This document shows positions 6,962 to 8,183 of a stretch of 8,183 nt of DNA, one piece after another (the first letter of the stretch is position 1; every line of letters starts with the position of its first letter). The position numbers and the translations under genes are program-made. The DNA is taken from positions 1 to 8,183 of the forward strand of contig JAJZHR010000089.1 in NCBI GenBank assembly GCA_021810815.1, given 5' to 3'. The notes under the pieces are model-generated. The model did not search any database. It was given only the letters and a program-made list of their open reading frames with translations, and was not told where the DNA came from. The stretch is from Acidobacteriota bacterium (GTDB lineage Bacteria; Acidobacteriota; Terriglobia; Terriglobales; Acidobacteriaceae).

Positions 6962-7089
6962 TGTCATCCTGAGCGGGTGAAGGATCTTGCGGTTGCTGTT
7001 GTTTCGGCGCTCTTAAGTTTGTGGCTGCAATGTCAGACCGCGAGGTCCTTCGCTTCGCACAGGATGACAGCGGGATGCTCAGGATGACA
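6962..7089 (+). repeat. Dispersed intergenic repeat, copy B, with flanking inverted arms
   Basis: It fills most of the gap 6951-7168. The left arm, 6962-6993, starts TGTCATCCTGAGCGGGTGAA. The right arm, 7037-7069, is close to its reverse complement and ends AGGATGACA. The 43-base spacer includes GCGCTCTTAAGTTTGTG (7007-7023) and GCTGCAATGTC (7024-7034), matching the core of copy A. Within the left arm ATCCT (6966-6970) pairs with AGGAT (6981-6985). CAGGATGACA recurs at 7060-7069 and 7080-7089, so the right end is partly duplicated. An RNA copy could form a long imperfect stem downstream of valS and might act in transcript 3'-end processing, but no T-run follows. Confidence 0.75.
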
Positions 7090-7168
7090 CACGGGAAATG
7101 ATGCGGTCGCATCCTCTCCGCGCGGTGTCAGGCGGATACGATAAGCTGTGAGGTTCAAGGGGCTGGCA

Positions 7169-8065
7169 ATGGACTGGAAGAGCAGGCGGATTCAAACCAT
7201 TCTGGAAGCGGCGCTGATCGAGGACAAGGCGACCAGCGATATCACCAGCGCGCTGACCATTGACCCGTCGATGCGCGCTGCGGCGACGATTCTCGCCAAG
7301 CAGGACTGCGTCGTCTCCGGCCTGGGCTGCATCCCTCAGTTCCTCACCCTTTTCGCCAAGCTCGACCCCAAAACGACGGGCCGCTTCGAGGTCATCAGCC
7401 ATCCCGAAATCTTCGACGGCGTGCATGTCCGCAAGGGGCAGGCGCTGGCTGTCATTCGCCACAACGCACGCGTCATTCTGGCCTGTGAGCGCGTGATCCT
7501 GAACCTGATGCAGCGCATGAGCGGCATCGCAACGCTCACCAATCAGTATGTGAAGGCCATCGAGGGGACGGGAGCGAAGGTTCTGGACACGCGCAAGACG
7601 GTCCCCGGGCTTCGCACCCTGGACAAGTACGCAGTGCTGTGCGGCGGAGGCCATAATCATCGGCTCGACCTCGCCGACGGCATCCTCATCAAGAACAACC
7701 ACATCTCTCTGGGCGGAGGTCTTTCCGCCGTGCTGGAGCGCGCTTTGCAGAAGCGCAAGGTCGGCCAGGTGGTGCAGGTGGAGGTGCGCAGCCCGGAGGA
7801 GTTGGAGGCCGCTTTGAAGGGCGGCGCGGAGTCGCTGCTGCTGGACAACATGACACCGGCGCAGACCAAGAAGGCCGTCGCCACCGTGCGTGCCCGTACG
7901 CCGAAGTCCGCAGCGAACATTCCCATCGAAAGTTCCGGCGGCATCACGCTGGAGACGATTCGCAAGTACGCCCTTGCAGGCGTGGACTACATCTCCGTGG
8001 GCGCTCTGACGCATTCGCCCGCCGCCGTGGACCTGAGCATGAAGATCACTGCGGAGCTGTACTAG
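7169..8065 (+). CDS. nadC: Nicotinate-nucleotide pyrophosphorylase NadC (quinolinate phosphoribosyltransferase)
   Basis: NadC converts quinolinate and PRPP to nicotinate mononucleotide, CO2 and pyrophosphate, the last step specific to de novo NAD synthesis, in the cytoplasm. From the ATG the product is 298 residues, matching E. coli NadC (297). Family motifs in order are ERVILNLMQRMSGIAT (107-122), DTRKTVPGLR (140-149, with the substrate-binding Arg/Lys), GGGHNHRLDL (159-168), IKNNHI (174-179), VEVRS with Glu205, LLDNM with Asp226, ESSGGI (254-259) and ISVGALTHS (275-283). An in-frame GTG at 7148 would add seven residues, but AAGGGG at 7157-7162 lies 6 bases before the ATG at 7169 and nothing similar precedes the GTG, so I chose the ATG. 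A weak -10-like TACGAT is at 7137-7142. birA follows after 3 bases, implying co-transcription. Confidence 0.96.
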   Translation: MDWKSRRIQTILEAALIEDKATSDITSALTIDPSMRAAATILAKQDCVVSGLGCIPQFLTLFAKLDPKTTGRFEVISHPEIFDGVHVRKGQALAVIRHNARVILACERVILNLMQRMSGIATLTNQYVKAIEGTGAKVLDTRKTVPGLRTLDKYAVLCGGGHNHRLDLADGILIKNNHISLGGGLSAVLERALQKRKVGQVVQVEVRSPEELEAALKGGAESLLLDNMTPAQTKKAVATVRARTPKSAANIPIESSGGITLETIRKYALAGVDYISVGALTHSPAAVDLSMKITAELY

Positions 8066-8068
8066 CCC

Positions 8069-8183
8069 TTGGAAGAGAGCGGCTACAACCTTCCGGAGAT
8101 GGACGCTGCGCTGGCCGGAACTCCTTTCTCCGGCAGGCTGCATTACTTTTCCACCATCCACTCCACCAACTCCTACGCCATCG
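8069..8183 (+). CDS. birA: Biotin--[acetyl-CoA-carboxylase] ligase BirA, N-terminal part (cut by window end)
   Basis: The frame opens with TTG three bases after the nadC stop and runs off the window after 38 codons. It reads LEESGYNLPEMDAALAGT, then PFSGRLHYFSTIHSTNSYAI. The LHYFxTIxSTNxxA block (residues 24-37) is the start of the biotin protein ligase catalytic domain, which activates biotin with ATP and transfers it to the biotin carboxyl carrier protein. Only about 23 residues precede this block, so there is no room for the DNA-binding domain of E. coli BirA. This looks like a ligase without repressor function. The start is uncertain: an ATG at 8099 is the alternative, but the preceding NLPEMDAAL appears to belong to the family N-terminus, which favours TTG at 8069. 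GGAG at 8052-8055 lies 13 bases upstream, a weak ribosome site; translational coupling to nadC is likely. Confidence 0.8.
   Translation, partial: MEESGYNLPEMDAALAGTPFSGRLHYFSTIHSTNSYAI

Noticed and set aside
7148..7168. GTG at 7148 as the nadC start
   Set aside because: The ATG at 7169 has AAGGGG 6 bases upstream and gives the usual family length; the GTG has no ribosome site.
7586..7615. Val in the NadC loop DTRKTVPGLR as an unusual residue
   Set aside because: E. coli-type enzymes have Leu at the same position, so a hydrophobic residue there is normal.
1..8183. CRISPR array, tRNA, rRNA, insertion sequence or defence/secondary-metabolism system
   Set aside because: No regularly spaced identical repeats, tRNA-like cloverleaf, transposase or toxin-like genes were seen on either strand.

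Overview
The window is an ordinary chromosomal housekeeping segment from a GC-rich Gram-negative bacterium, most likely an acidobacterium of the Terriglobia/Acidobacteriaceae group. That placement is inferred from the look of the proteins (GlmM, a long BamD-like TPR protein, ValRS) and from intergenic repeats beginning GTCAT(T/C)CTGAGCG, a type I associate from memory with acidobacterial intergenic DNA. No database search was possible. All genes are on the + strand.

Layout. 1-201: intergenic DNA with a diverged inverted repeat pair and a three-copy direct repeat next to the glmM start. 202-1638: glmM, phosphoglucosamine mutase, with a small in-frame tandem-repeat insertion. 1639-2026: a 388-base gap with a hairpin or possible pseudoknot just after glmM, followed by short repeated motifs. 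2027-3874: a BamD/YfiO-type TPR protein, far longer than classical BamD, with a Lys/Ala repeat near the N-terminus and a long Ala/Pro-rich tail. 3875-4133: a gap holding dispersed-repeat copy A. 4134-6950: valS. 6951-7168: a gap holding dispersed-repeat copy B, flanked by a large inverted repeat. 7169-8065: nadC. 8069-8183: the start of birA, cut by the window edge and only 3 bases after the nadC stop.

How the genes fit together. GlmM feeds UDP-GlcNAc, peptidoglycan and LPS synthesis. The BamD-like protein acts in outer-membrane protein assembly. ValRS charges tRNA-Val. NadC makes the pyridine nucleotide of de novo NAD synthesis. BirA attaches biotin to acetyl-CoA carboxylase. nadC and birA look co-transcribed. 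The other genes are separated by repeat-bearing gaps of about 200-390 bases and may have their own promoters.

I found no mobile-element gene, defence system, CRISPR array, tRNA or rRNA. The observations most worth checking are the two dispersed repeats, whose small terminal hairpin shows a compensatory base change; the pseudoknot-like arrangement after glmM; the direct repeats before glmM; and the elaborated BamD-like protein without a good lipobox.
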